Positions 9,670 through 18,420 of a stretch of DNA of 64,000 nt are shown here, piece after piece. The notes below the pieces were generated by a model. The model was not told the origin of the DNA. It ran no database searches and saw only the letters and a list, made by a program, of their open reading frames with translations. The stretch is from JACCZX01 sp963801035 (GTDB taxonomy: Bacteria > Pseudomonadota > Gammaproteobacteria > Burkholderiales > Burkholderiaceae_F), in the NCBI GenBank assembly GCA_963801035.1, contig CAWDDF010000002.1:1-64000 (forward strand). The letters are read 5' to 3'. The stretch's first letter is position 1. Each line of letters opens with the position of its first letter. Made by a program: the position numbers and the translations under genes.

Positions 9670-9684
9670 GCATGAAGTATTCCA
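9670..9684 (-). promoter_or_regulatory. Possible sigma-54 promoter for the second PEP-CTERM gene
   Basis: The minus strand reads TGGAATACTTCATGC, with GG and GC ten bases apart as sigma-54 requires, 39 bases before the start codon. The -24 box is less perfect than that of the other PEP-CTERM gene. Confidence 0.4.
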
Positions 9685-9816
9685 GGCCGAATTTATCCCT
9701 TGAAATCAGCAACTTAATAAATTTTGGCATCGGCGTGGACGATCATTCGTAAAGTTCACCGACGCTTGATACAGCCTCGTAAAACCGTATGGGTCTAACT
9801 CCGTGAGGCCCTCGAC

Positions 9817-10875
9817 TCAATTGGCACCCGCTTCACTAACGGTTCGCTGCGCTTCCTGACGATCAGTTTTGTCGGGACGCGGACCTTCCTGCTGCATAGC
9901 GGCCTGCGGCTCATAACTCAACACGATATGAACTGGAAAGTGGTCGGAGCCGACGTATCCGAGCCGGCGCATTTTCACCAAGCGAAAGTGCTTTGAGTGA
10001 AATACGTGATCAATCGGAACGCGGAAGCCCGGATAACGTGCGTGAAATGTGCTGAAGAAGCCGCGGCCTTTGCGCGGTTCTAGCAAACCGCTGATCTTCT
10101 GAAACAAACGGGTCGTGTGAGACCACGCGACGTCGTTCAAATCCCCGCAGACAACCACTGGTCCTGTTGCTTCGGAAACGCGGCGGCCAACGCGAAGCAG
10201 CGCCGAATCACGCTCGGTAGATTCGTCGCTCTCACCAGGTACCGGCGGCGGTGGGTGCACGCAGTTGAGCCACACACGTTGGCCATTGCGCAGTACCACT
10301 TTGGCTTGCATCGAAGGCTTGTCTGGCTCAACCAGGAAATCCACGGTGGTTTCATGCAGTTGTAGGCGCGAGTAAAGCAGCATGCCGTAGGTGTTAGGCA
10401 AGGGGCAGCGAATCGTGTGCGGGTACGCCACCAACAGTGCATCGAGCCGCGTCTGCCACCAGTCGTCGGTTTCGGCGCACAACACGACATCTGGATCGGC
10501 TTCGCGGATCGCCGCGAGCAGCAGATCTGCGTGACGATTCGTCTGCAGAACGTTCGCGACGACCAGCGAAAGCTGCTGCGCGCGATCATTTGATTGGCTC
10601 TGCTGCACTTCCCGCGGCGCTAGAGGTGTATATCGCCACACCAGCGCCCCTTGAAAAGCAATGACAGCGAGCAGCGCGACAGTAAAGAGTAAGTGGGGCC
10701 ATGCCTGCCATGGGGCGCCGAACACCCAAAACGCCAAGGCGAGCAGCGCCAGGACGGCAAGTTGCACGCGTGGAAAGTCCCATATTCTGACCCACCAAGC
10801 TTTGGCGCGTAACAACGAAAGAAGCGTTGCAGCGATCGCCAAACTGCCGAATATCAGCGCAATGATGCCGAGCAT
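9817..10875 (-). CDS. Membrane-anchored endonuclease/exonuclease/phosphatase family protein
   Basis: A 352-residue protein with three hydrophobic segments in the first 90 residues (IIALIFGSLAIAATLLSLL, VQLAVLALLALAFWVFGA, LLFTVALLAVIAFQGALVW). An EEP-family hydrolase domain follows. Conserved elements are DVVLCAETDDWW (metal-binding Glu), VVVCGDLNDVAWSHTTR (GDxN catalytic motif) and the terminal GSDHFPV (SDH motif). The fold covers Mg-dependent nucleases, sphingomyelinases and phosphoinositide phosphatases, so the substrate cannot be named. The membrane anchor places the catalytic domain in the periplasm or at the inner-membrane face. It stands alone on the minus strand between a PEP-CTERM gene and tRNA-Asn. 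No frame break. Confidence 0.85.
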   Translation of the reverse strand: MLGIIALIFGSLAIAATLLSLLRAKAWWVRIWDFPRVQLAVLALLALAFWVFGAPWQAWPHLLFTVALLAVIAFQGALVWRYTPLAPREVQQSQSNDRAQQLSLVVANVLQTNRHADLLLAAIREADPDVVLCAETDDWWQTRLDALLVAYPHTIRCPLPNTYGMLLYSRLQLHETTVDFLVEPDKPSMQAKVVLRNGQRVWLNCVHPPPPVPGESDESTERDSALLRVGRRVSEATGPVVVCGDLNDVAWSHTTRLFQKISGLLEPRKGRGFFSTFHARYPGFRVPIDHVFHSKHFRLVKMRRLGYVGSDHFPVHIVLSYEPQAAMQQEGPRPDKTDRQEAQRTVSEAGAN

Positions 10876-10899
10876 GTGACGTGCGCTGAGAGAAGGGGG

Positions 10900-10975
10900 T
10901 GGCTCCTCGACCAGGGCTCGAACCTGGGACCTGCGGATTAACAGTCCGTCGCTCTACCGACTGAGCTATCGAGGA
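10900..10975 (-). tRNA. tRNA-Asn (GTT)
   Basis: On the minus strand the 76 bases start TCCTCGATAGCTCAGTCGG and end with TCGAGGA, discriminator G and an encoded CCA. The acceptor stem TCCTCGA/TCGAGGA pairs perfectly. The T-loop GGTTCGAGCC is canonical. The anticodon loop CTGTTAA gives anticodon GTT, reading Asn codons. Confidence 0.96.
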
Positions 10976-11008
10976 AGAAGGTGGGCGCGAATTATATGCG
11001 ACGCGTCA

Positions 11009-12232
11009 TCACTGCAAGACCGTCGTCATTGCTTTTGCGACGTAGTCGACGTTGCGGCTATTGAGCGCAGCGACACAAATACGTCCGGTGCTGACTGCGT
11101 AGATATGAAACTCCTCGCGCAGCCGATCGACCTGCTCGGGCGTCAGTCCGCTGTACGAAAACATGCCGTTCTGTCGCAGCACGAATGAAAAATCCCGGCG
11201 GGCTCCGTGTGCCTTCAAGCTCTCGACCAGCGCGGAGCGCATATGGCGGATGCGCTCGCGCATCTCCGTGAGTTCTTCGATCCACGACGCTCGCAATTCC
11301 GGGCTTGTCAGTATCGTAGTTACGACTGCACCTCCGTGCGTCGGCGGCGTTGAGTAGTTCGCGCGAATTACACGCTTCAATTGGCTGAGCACCCGGGCGG
11401 ATTCGTCCGCACTCGAATCGATGATAGTGAGCGCGCCAACTCTCTCGCCGTAAAGCGAAAAGCTCTTTGAGAATGAACTCGCGATCAACACAGGCATGCC
11501 GGATTCCGCGAATTGCCGGACGACGGCGCCGTCCTCGTCGATGCCCCGTGCGAAGCCCTGGTATGCGATATCAAGAAACGGCACTAGATCGCGCTCGCGC
11601 AGCAACTCCAGAAGCGTCTGCCATTGATCCGCAGTCAAGTCGGCGCCGGTCGGATTGTGGCAACACGCATGCAGCACGATGATGGTATGTGGTGCGAACG
11701 TTTTAAGAGCGTCGACCATCGCGTCGAATCGAACACCGCGCGTGGTTGCGTCGTAATAGGGATACGTAACTACCGGAAACCCAGCGCTCTCGAACACGCC
11801 TCGATGGTTTTCCCACGTTGGATCACTGATCGCAACGCTTGCGTTGGGCAACACTTTTTTCAAAAGGTCGGCGCCGATCTTCAGCGCCCCGGTGCCACCC
11901 AGCGACTGCGCAGTAATCGCCCGGCCCTCGGCGATCAGCGGCGACGAGTTACCAAGGAGGAGCTTTTGCACCGCTGTGTCATAGGCAGCGATGCCGTCTA
12001 TAGGTAGATAGCCCTTAGGAACAGATTCGGCCTGGCGCCGTTCTGCTTCAGCGACCGCGCGCAACACTGGAATTCGACCTTCGTCATTGAGATAAATACC
12101 GACGCCAAGGTTGACTCGGTCCGGGTGCGTATCGCGATTGAACGCCTCAGTCGGACCTAACGTGGGGTCGCGCGGCGCCATAGGAACGCCGGCAAACAGC
12201 GAAGTGACCATCCCGATCGGTGCTTTCTTCAA
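11009..12232 (-). CDS. tyrB: Aromatic amino acid aminotransferase (class I, PLP)
   Basis: A 407-residue pyridoxal-phosphate enzyme of fold type I, transferring amino groups between aromatic amino acids or aspartate and 2-oxoglutarate. Visible family marks are RVNLGVGIYLNDEGRIPVL, the GGTGALKIG cofactor loop, CCHNPTGADLT (aspartate-aminotransferase-type substrate loop), SSFSKSFSLYGERVG with the Schiff-base Lys, and QNGMFSYSGL. The length is that of aspartate/tyrosine aminotransferases. TyrB and AspC are hard to separate by eye. I favour TyrB because the divergent neighbour is uvrB and then a tyrosine-phosphatase gene, an arrangement familiar in Burkholderiales. The start ATG 12232 is most upstream; ATG eight codons later is also possible. 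Confidence 0.88.
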   Translation of the reverse strand: MKKAPIGMVTSLFAGVPMAPRDPTLGPTEAFNRDTHPDRVNLGVGIYLNDEGRIPVLRAVAEAERRQAESVPKGYLPIDGIAAYDTAVQKLLLGNSSPLIAEGRAITAQSLGGTGALKIGADLLKKVLPNASVAISDPTWENHRGVFESAGFPVVTYPYYDATTRGVRFDAMVDALKTFAPHTIIVLHACCHNPTGADLTADQWQTLLELLRERDLVPFLDIAYQGFARGIDEDGAVVRQFAESGMPVLIASSFSKSFSLYGERVGALTIIDSSADESARVLSQLKRVIRANYSTPPTHGGAVVTTILTSPELRASWIEELTEMRERIRHMRSALVESLKAHGARRDFSFVLRQNGMFSYSGLTPEQVDRLREEFHIYAVSTGRICVAALNSRNVDYVAKAMTTVLQ

Positions 12233-12433
12233 TAAATCAAAACGTTAGCACGGCGTTCGTATTCAGTGCGGATGCAGCATAAGACTGAGGGCCGACGGCG
12301 CCGCTTAGAGCGTAGCAACGGACCCTCTACTTGATAAAGTTTCAAGGAACATCATATAACTCTTTGATTCTCATCCAGGATTTGGCAATCCATTCTAGGC
12401 TAGGTATAGGTTTTTCACGCGTCAACTGTTAGG

Positions 12434-14536
12434 ATGCGCGCTTGTCGCAAATCTACTGCAGTGCAAGATAACGTGGTCACGACTTTTCCCAACTCGCCCT
12501 TTCAATTGCATCAGCCGTTTGCACCGGCAGGCGATCAGCCGGAGGCCATCGCGCGTCTGAGCGAGGGACTGGCGGATGGTCTCGCGTTTCAAACGCTGTT
12601 AGGCGTTACAGGTTCGGGCAAAACCTACACGATGGCGCATGTCATCGCGCAAGCTGGCTGCCCCACATTGGTGCTTGCACCAAACAAGACACTTGCTGCG
12701 CAGTTGTATTCGGAGATGCGTGAGTTTTTTCCCAACAACGCGATCGAGTATTTCGTTTCTTACTACGACTACTACCAGCCTGAGGCGTACGTTCCCTCGC
12801 GCGATCTGTACATCGAGAAAGACAGCAGCATCAACGAGCACATCGAGCAGATGCGCTTGTCTGCCACGAAGTCCCTGCTGGAGCGGCGCGATGTGGTGAT
12901 CGTTGCCACGGTGTCAGCCATCTATGGCATCGGCGATCCGTCCGACTATCACTCGATGGTGTTGACGTTGCGACATAACGATCGCCTGAGTCAACGCGAC
13001 ATCATCGTGCGGCTGACGCAGATGCAGTACAAGCGTAGCGACATGGATTTCACGCGCGGCACTTTTCGCGTGCGTGGCGACACGATTGATATTTTTCCTG
13101 CCGAACATGCGGAGCTCGCAGTTAGGGTGGATCTGTACGACGACGAAGTCGATTCGATTCAGTTGTTTGATCCGCTGACAGGCCGCGTACGGCAGAAGAT
13201 TCCGCGCTTCACGTTATATCCGTCGTCGCACTACGTAACGCCGCGCCAGAACGTATTGCGTGCGATCGAGACGATCAAGGAAGAGCTGAAGGAGCGCATC
13301 GACACTTTTGTCGCGCAGGGGAAACTCGTCGAGGCACAGCGGATCGAGCAGCGCACGCGTTTCGACATCGAGATGCTGAACGAGCTCGGATTCTGTCGCG
13401 GCATCGAGAATTACACGCGGCATATTTCGGGTTCGATGCCGGGCGAGCCGCCCGCGACGCTCGTTGATTATCTGCCGCCTGACGCGCTGATGTTCATCGA
13501 CGAATCGCACGTAACGATTCCGCAGCTGGGCGGCATGTACCGCGGTGATCGAGCCCGGAAGGAAACGCTGGTTGAGTTCGGGTTCCGGCTGCCGTCGGCA
13601 CTCGACAATCGGCCGCTGCGCTTCGACGAATTCGAACGCAAGATGCGGCGCTCGATTTTTGTTTCTGCCACTCCGGCCGCTTACGAGCTGGAGCATTCGT
13701 CACAGGTGGTCGAGCAGTTGGTACGGCCCACTGGACTGGTCGATCCGCAGATTCAAGTCCGTCCCGCGCGTACGCAGGTCGACGACGTGCTGTCTGAGAT
13801 CAAGTTGCGTACCGATCGAGGCGATCGGGTGTTGATCACGACGCTCACCAAGCGCATGGCAGAGGATTTGACCGAATTCCTGACCGAGCACGGTATCAAG
13901 GTGCGCTACCTGCACTCGGACATCGATACGGTTGAGCGCGTCGAGATTATTCGCGACCTGCGTGCCGGTGTCTTCGACGTGGTGGTTGGCATCAACCTGC
14001 TGCGCGAAGGTCTCGATCTTCCCGAAGTCTCGCTGGTTGCGATCCTGGATGCCGACAAGGAAGGCTTCCTGCGCTCGGAACGGTCCCTGATCCAAACCAT
14101 CGGTCGCGCCGCGCGCCACTTGGACGGTATGGCGATCATGTACGCGGACAAGGTAACCGATTCAATGCAGCGCGCCATCGATGAAACCGATCGCCGGCGA
14201 GAGAAGCAGGCGCTGTTCAATGCCGCCAATGACATCACGCCGCGCAGCATCGTCAAGGACGTACGCGAGATGATCGACGGCGTTTACGACGCGACGGCCT
14301 CACGGCAAGACCTGAAAGCGGCTTCTGCGGCGGCCGAATACGAGGTTATGTCCGAGAAACAGGTCTCCAGAGAGATAAAGCGGCTGGAAAAGCAGATGTT
14401 CGAGCACGCCAAGAACCTCGAGTTTGAGAAGGCTGCTCGCGTCAGGGATCAACTGGCGCTTCTGAAAGAGCAGGTGTTTGGCTCGGGCGGATCGACCAAT
14501 GTGGTCGCACTGGTCCCCGGCGAGAGGGCGGCATGA
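12434..14536 (+). CDS. uvrB: Excinuclease ABC subunit B
   Basis: UvrB is the DNA-damage-verifying helicase of nucleotide excision repair; it is loaded by UvrA and recruits UvrC. The protein has about 700 residues, slightly longer than E. coli UvrB (673). Walker A is GVTGSGKT (residues 57-64); the beta-hairpin region follows (YYDYYQPEAYVP); Walker B is MFIDESH; helicase motifs GINLLREGLDLPEVSLV and QTIGRAARH come later. The C-terminal UVR motif (EIKRLEKQMFEHAKNLEFEK) binds UvrC. ATG 12434 opens the frame, but GTG 12473, just before TTFPNSPFQLHQPFAPAGDQ, is an equally good start. No clear LexA box was found in the 200-base divergent region. Confidence 0.97.
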   Translation: MRACRKSTAVQDNVVTTFPNSPFQLHQPFAPAGDQPEAIARLSEGLADGLAFQTLLGVTGSGKTYTMAHVIAQAGCPTLVLAPNKTLAAQLYSEMREFFPNNAIEYFVSYYDYYQPEAYVPSRDLYIEKDSSINEHIEQMRLSATKSLLERRDVVIVATVSAIYGIGDPSDYHSMVLTLRHNDRLSQRDIIVRLTQMQYKRSDMDFTRGTFRVRGDTIDIFPAEHAELAVRVDLYDDEVDSIQLFDPLTGRVRQKIPRFTLYPSSHYVTPRQNVLRAIETIKEELKERIDTFVAQGKLVEAQRIEQRTRFDIEMLNELGFCRGIENYTRHISGSMPGEPPATLVDYLPPDALMFIDESHVTIPQLGGMYRGDRARKETLVEFGFRLPSALDNRPLRFDEFERKMRRSIFVSATPAAYELEHSSQVVEQLVRPTGLVDPQIQVRPARTQVDDVLSEIKLRTDRGDRVLITTLTKRMAEDLTEFLTEHGIKVRYLHSDIDTVERVEIIRDLRAGVFDVVVGINLLREGLDLPEVSLVAILDADKEGFLRSERSLIQTIGRAARHLDGMAIMYADKVTDSMQRAIDETDRRREKQALFNAANDITPRSIVKDVREMIDGVYDATASRQDLKAASAAAEYEVMSEKQVSREIKRLEKQMFEHAKNLEFEKAARVRDQLALLKEQVFGSGGSTNVVALVPGERAA

Positions 14537-14720
14537 CGACTGCGCCTTGTAGCCAACCCGGCCGCCCCGATCTTGTAACTGAGTTCGGGTGGCGCGAACT
14601 TTGCCAAGGCCGATGGGTCTTCAGGAACGACAGGATGAGGAACGCAGCTACAGGTTAGGGTTTATCAGGGCCACTAGGAGCCCGGGGCGGTTGGACCGCC
14701 ACTTGAAAAGGCGAATGGGT

Positions 14721-15209
14721 ATGACAAAAGTTCTCTTTGTTTGCATGGGCAACGTCTGCCGGTCACCGATTGCGGAGGGGGTTTTCCGCAAGATGGTGCG
14801 GGATGCCGGTATCGAAGACATCGTCCAGATCGGCTCGGCCGGAACACATGCGTATCACGTCGGCGAACCGCCCGATGTGCGCGGGCAGCAAGCGGCCCGC
14901 AAGCGTGGCTATGAGTTGACGGACCTGCGCGCGCGCCAGATTACGCAGTCGGATTTCCATGAATATGACCTGATCCTCGCGATGGATTGGGAAAATCTGT
15001 CGCTGCTGCAGCAGCAGTGCCCGCGGCAGCAGAAGCACAAGCTGCATCTGTTGATGCGCTATGCCGGCGAATTTGACGCGGCCACTGTGCCGGATCCTTA
15101 TTACGGTGGTCCTGAGGGCTTCGGAACCGTGCTCGACTACGTCGAAGACGCGTGCCAGGGGCTGCTTGAAGTGGTTCGCAAGCGCGCAACGATGTACGCC
15201 GCCGCTTGA
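14721..15209 (+). CDS. Low-molecular-weight protein-tyrosine phosphatase
   Basis: A 162-residue cytoplasmic phosphatase. The P-loop VCMGNVCRS gives the CX5R motif with nucleophile Cys8 and Arg14; the general-acid Asp lies in DPYYGGPEGF near residue 125. These are the defining residues of the LMW-PTP family, which dephosphorylates tyrosine (sometimes arginine) residues and often modulates polysaccharide export kinases. I chose ATG 14721, nine bases after AAAGG; the frame is open further upstream but has no family similarity there. It lies downstream of uvrB in the same direction, with a non-coding gap of about 180 bases, and ends at a strong terminator. Confidence 0.92.
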   Translation: MTKVLFVCMGNVCRSPIAEGVFRKMVRDAGIEDIVQIGSAGTHAYHVGEPPDVRGQQAARKRGYELTDLRARQITQSDFHEYDLILAMDWENLSLLQQQCPRQQKHKLHLLMRYAGEFDAATVPDPYYGGPEGFGTVLDYVEDACQGLLEVVRKRATMYAAA

Positions 15210-15226
15210 GGCATCGCTTCGAACTG

Positions 15227-15257
15227 CAAAAGGCGCCGCCAACCCGGCGCCTTTTTT
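15227..15257 (+). terminator. Rho-independent terminator after the phosphatase gene
   Basis: AAAAGGCGCC-GCCAACCC-GGCGCC is followed by six T. The T-run ends directly before the ATG of the next gene (15258), so the DUF924 gene starts immediately after the terminator. Confidence 0.85.
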
Positions 15258-15826
15258 ATGAGCCCAGATAAAGTCCTCGACTTCTGGTTCGGAGGGCCGG
15301 CCGATCCTGACTACGGTAAGGCGCGGCCGCTCTGGTTTACCAAGTCTGAAGCGACCGATCAGCTTGTCCGCCAGCGCTTCGGAGACACGGTCGAGGAGGC
15401 TCTCCGCGGCAGCTTCGACGATTGGGCTGCAACGCCGCGAGGTGCACTGGCCTTGATCCTGGTGCTCGATCAGTTCACACGCAATATTTTCCGCGACTCG
15501 CCGCGCGCGTTCGCCGGCGACGCGCAGGCGTTGCGGCTGGCATCAAACCTGGTCGATCGCGATGATGATCGACGGCTACCCCGATTGAACGCTGGTTTGC
15601 GTACATGCCCTTCGAGCACTCGGAGTTTATGAACGATCAAATCGAATCGGTTCGACTGTTCGAGCAACTTGCGAAAGAGGGACTGGAGGAGCCACTGGCG
15701 TGGGCCGTCAAGCACTACGACGTTATTGAGCGCTTTGGCCGCTTTCCTCATCGGAACGCCATCCTCGGCCGCGAATCGACGGCTGATGAGATCGAGTTTC
15801 TGAAAGAGCAGGGATCGCGCTTCTAA
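15258..15826 (+). CDS. DUF924 family protein (one frameshift)
   Basis: A conserved protein of unknown function, about 189 residues. The N-terminal VLDFWFGG and WFTKSEATDQLVRQRFGD, the core ALALILVLDQFTRNIFRDSP, and the C-terminal segment (AYMPFEHSEFMNDQ, AVKHYDVIERFGRFPHRN, EEIEF-like tail) are the family landmarks. The two halves lie in different frames, joined by a single missing base near 15580 (before PIERWFAYMPFEHSE). DUF924 proteins have a helical, TPR-like fold; no enzyme activity is established that I know of. The start codon directly follows a terminator T-run and has no normal ribosome binding site. Confidence 0.82.
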
Positions 15827-15829
15827 GTA

Positions 15830-16609
15830 TTAATCTTCGATCTCGGCTTTTGCCTGTTCGACGTCAAGTTGTTCCATTGCGTCCATCGCATCGATTGCGG
15901 CGGCCTCCGCATACAGCTGCTCGGCTTGCTTCAGCGCCTTGTTACCCTCGAGCATCACGAGGCCGTTCGCATACTCGATGCGTGCAATTGCCGAGTCGGG
16001 ATTTAGCTTCAACGCAGTTTGATAATTCTTCATGGCGGCGTCTTTCTTCGCGCCATACGTCAATCCGCCAATCATCGCGCCGACTTTGTCAATGACCTCG
16101 GCGTGATAGGCGCCCAACGCAATGTGCGCGTCGGCATGCTTGGGTGCAAGCTTGATCGTAGTTTCTAAAGCGGTCTTGACCTTGCCGCCTATGCCTTGTG
16201 CCAGCGCTTTTACGATTGAAATGCCCTGTGCGTAGCGGCCTAGCGCGTAAGCCTGCCAGTAGTAGGCGTTTGCGTTCTTGGGTTGGTCACGTTGCAGCTT
16301 CTCAGCACGTGTCGCAACTTCCTCGAACAGTTCGAGTTTCCTCTTGTCATTCGTTTCCAAGTAATTTGCATAGATCGCCTGCGACTTGTTGGCAACGTTC
16401 GCGCCATCTGCGCCCGCCTTCATTCCAAGCTCGACGGCGGCCTGAAAATCACCCGCGTGAAATGCAATCCATGCGTCGAGCAGGGCGTCGCTCTTGGGAA
16501 ACGGCTCGGCATCCCCCTTGTGCAGTCGATCCCACGACTTTTTTAAGGACGCTCGCGTGTACTCAAATTTCTTTTGCGCGTGCGGAAACTTCGTCCATCC
16601 CTTCGCCAT
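15830..16609 (-). CDS. TPR-like repeat protein of unknown function
   Basis: A 259-residue, Lys/Ala-rich, helical protein without a signal peptide. Tetratricopeptide-like helical pairs are visible: AWIAFHAGDFQAAVELGMKA, NANAYYWQAYALGRYAQGIS, HADAHIALGAYHAEVIDKVG and NPDSAIARIEYANGLVMLEG. A Gly-rich insert (GIGGKVKTALE, GAMIGGLTYGAKKD) lies between them. It starts 37 bases after the TetR gene on the same strand, so the two probably form an operon. Its C-terminus is acidic. A scaffold or chaperone-like role is possible; no catalytic motif is seen. Confidence 0.72.
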   Translation of the reverse strand: MAKGWTKFPHAQKKFEYTRASLKKSWDRLHKGDAEPFPKSDALLDAWIAFHAGDFQAAVELGMKAGADGANVANKSQAIYANYLETNDKRKLELFEEVATRAEKLQRDQPKNANAYYWQAYALGRYAQGISIVKALAQGIGGKVKTALETTIKLAPKHADAHIALGAYHAEVIDKVGAMIGGLTYGAKKDAAMKNYQTALKLNPDSAIARIEYANGLVMLEGNKALKQAEQLYAEAAAIDAMDAMEQLDVEQAKAEIED

Positions 16610-16645
16610 CCTCGTCTCCTGAAATTTCTTGTCTGCTTGTTATGG

Positions 16646-17302
16646 CTAGTTGCCTAGATACTCGACCGCCAGCCTCTCGAACAATGCGCGTGCGTCACCG
16701 CGCAGATATGGCGCGGTCAATGCCAGCGTCTGGTAACAGCCGCGCTGCAAAGCTGCTCCCACAACGGCCGGCTCGTTAGAGCGGCGAGGATCGAGCACGT
16801 ACGAATACGACAACCAGTAGGTAGCCACCACGACCATATTCGTTGCCAGCGCCTCGAGCTCGCGAGCATTCGCGCTCAGCTCGCCAGCTTGTTGCAGCCC
16901 TTCGCAGAGTCGTCGGGCCACCTGGATCTTTTCGTTTAGCAGCTCCTTGAACTTGATTTCAAGCGTTCTGTTATTCGCCAGAAGGTTGTTCAGATCGCGG
17001 TAAAAGAACCGGTACTTCCAGATCTGCTCGAACAACAGGTGCAGAAACAGCCATGCGTCCTCAACATTGGCCGAGCGCCCGGTCGGCACCGCCAGCAACT
17101 GATCCATCTCCCGCTCGAACTCCTGGAAGATGCAGTTGATGATGTCGTCTTTGTTCTTGAAGTGGTAATACAGATTCCCCGGCGAGATTTTCATCTCATC
17201 CGAGATCAGGGTGGTGTTGACGTTAGGCTCACCAAAGTCGTTGAAGAGCCGTAGCGCGACGTCAAGAATACGTTCGCGTGTGCGGCGCGGCTTGCGTTCC
17301 AT
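16646..17302 (-). CDS. TetR/AcrR family transcriptional regulator
   Basis: A 218-residue repressor. The N-terminal helix-turn-helix is evident: RRTRERILDVALRLFNDFGE, then TTLISDEMKISPGNLYYHFK and NKDDIINCIF. The rest is the helical ligand-binding domain, rich in aromatic residues (WKYRFFYRDLNNLLANN, VVVATYWLSYSY). The ligand is not predictable by sequence. Its neighbours are a phasin and a fatty acyl-CoA reductase, so a fatty-acid or acyl-CoA-responsive regulator of storage-lipid genes is a reasonable guess. It starts at ATG 17302 and is followed closely by the TPR gene. A large palindromic repeat separates it from the phasin gene. Confidence 0.88.
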   Translation of the reverse strand: MERKPRRTRERILDVALRLFNDFGEPNVNTTLISDEMKISPGNLYYHFKNKDDIINCIFQEFEREMDQLLAVPTGRSANVEDAWLFLHLLFEQIWKYRFFYRDLNNLLANNRTLEIKFKELLNEKIQVARRLCEGLQQAGELSANARELEALATNMVVVATYWLSYSYVLDPRRSNEPAVVGAALQRGCYQTLALTAPYLRGDARALFERLAVEYLGN

Positions 17303-17408
17303 CTTTAAAGAATAGCCGCACTCGCGGCATCGCGACAGCAGCGGCTGGCGCAGCTGCGCCGCCTACGTCGTCGGCCACTAAAGTGCCAACCACTGCGGTA
17401 CTCACAAC

Positions 17409-17757
17409 GCCGGCGCAAAAAAGGGCTAAAGCGCTTTTTTGCTCAACGGCCCCGGCGTTGCTCCGCTCCTCGGGCGACGACGAAAAGGCGGCGCATCTGC
17501 GCCAGCCGCTGCTGTCGGCGACATTGTCCCGATCTGAGATGTTTTTATCTTTTTACCCCAACCCAAGAGAATGGTGCCGGCGCAAGCGTTTGGCGACGCG
17601 GCGCTGCCTTGGGCGTCGTCGAGGAGCGGAGCCGAGCCGGGGCCTTTGAGCAAAACAGCGCTTTAGCCCTGTTTTGCGCCGGCTCGGCGAGTACCGCAGA
17701 GCAGGGTCGAAGACCCCGACGACTCAGGCAGCGCAGCGACGCCAAACGCTTGCGCGC
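17409..17757. repeat. Nested palindromic (foldback) repeat element between TetR and phasin genes
   Basis: This gene-free stretch of about 350 bases (within a 470-base gap, 17303-17772) holds two interleaved inverted repeats. Arm A (17409-17472, GCCGGCGCAAAAAAGGGCTA...) pairs with 17620-17683 at high identity. Arm B (about 17579-17608, GCGCAAGCGTTTGGCGACGC) pairs with 17727-17757. Short open frames on both strands are by-products of the symmetry. It resembles dispersed, non-coding palindromic elements of betaproteobacterial genomes. No transposase is nearby. Confidence 0.7.
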
Positions 17758-17772
17758 TGCGAAGACGCGTCC

Positions 17773-18279
17773 TCAGGCGCCGGTCTTCTTCACTGCTTTC
17801 TTCGCAGTTTTTGCACGCTTCACCGCAGCTTTACTAGCTGGCTTCGCGCGCGTTGCCGATGCAACATTCCTGCTCAGTTCTTCGACCTTCTTGGCGAGTG
17901 CGTTGATTTCGCGGTTAGTCGGCACGCTTAGCCGATTCAGTGCGCGCTCTACTCGGGCTTCAAATACACCTTCCAGCTTGTCCCAAGTTCCGGTCGCTTG
18001 TTTTTGCAGCCCAGCGGCTACTTGTGAAACTTTGCCCGTGACATCGTTCATTCGGGCCGTAACATCGCCCACCTTCTCTTCAGTCGCTTTCATCGTGCGC
18101 TGCTGCATTGAGCTGCCTTCGCGTACCAGCGCCTTGAAGACTTTTTGGCCTTCTTCCTGAGCCTTGGCAAAGGCACCGAGGCCCGCGAGCCAGATCTCGT
18201 GTGCGGAGTCCTTGATTGCACCAGCGAGTTGACTGTCGCCGCGTGACTTGTTTGCCATTGCTTTCAGTTTCTTGACCAT
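17773..18279 (-). CDS. Phasin family polyhydroxyalkanoate granule protein (PhaF/PhaI type)
   Basis: A 168-residue phasin, coating PHA storage granules. The N-terminal phasin domain reads AGAIKDSAHEIWLAGLGAFA, KAQEEGQKVFKALVREG and then a long amphipathic coiled-coil stretch (KVSQVAAGLQKQATGTWDKL EGVF). The tail is a Lys/Ala-rich, histone-like segment (KPASKAAVKRAKTAKKAVKK), as in PhaF, which binds DNA and helps share granules between daughter cells. It is divergent from the fatty acyl-CoA reductase gene, with a 140-base shared upstream region. No PHA synthase is in the window. Confidence 0.85.
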   Translation of the reverse strand: MVKKLKAMANKSRGDSQLAGAIKDSAHEIWLAGLGAFAKAQEEGQKVFKALVREGSSMQQRTMKATEEKVGDVTARMNDVTGKVSQVAAGLQKQATGTWDKLEGVFEARVERALNRLSVPTNREINALAKKVEELSRNVASATRAKPASKAAVKRAKTAKKAVKKTGA

Positions 18280-18420
18280 TCGCTGCTCCTCGATTTGAAA
18301 ACTAGTGTGCGAGTGTAGGAGCGTGTTGCACGTTAGAACAACGATCGGTATAGAACTACGACTCTAGTGCGGCGCTAAACTGCCTCACGGTTAGAACAAG
18401 ACAAGCGTTGGGGAGAACCG

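Noticed and set aside
12233..12433. LexA (SOS) box upstream of uvrB
   Set aside because: No CTGT-N8-ACAG-like site was found in the divergent region.
17278..17745. Several 60-120-residue frames between TetR and phasin genes
   Set aside because: They are produced by the long inverted repeats, which give similar peptides (KALFCS...) on both strands.
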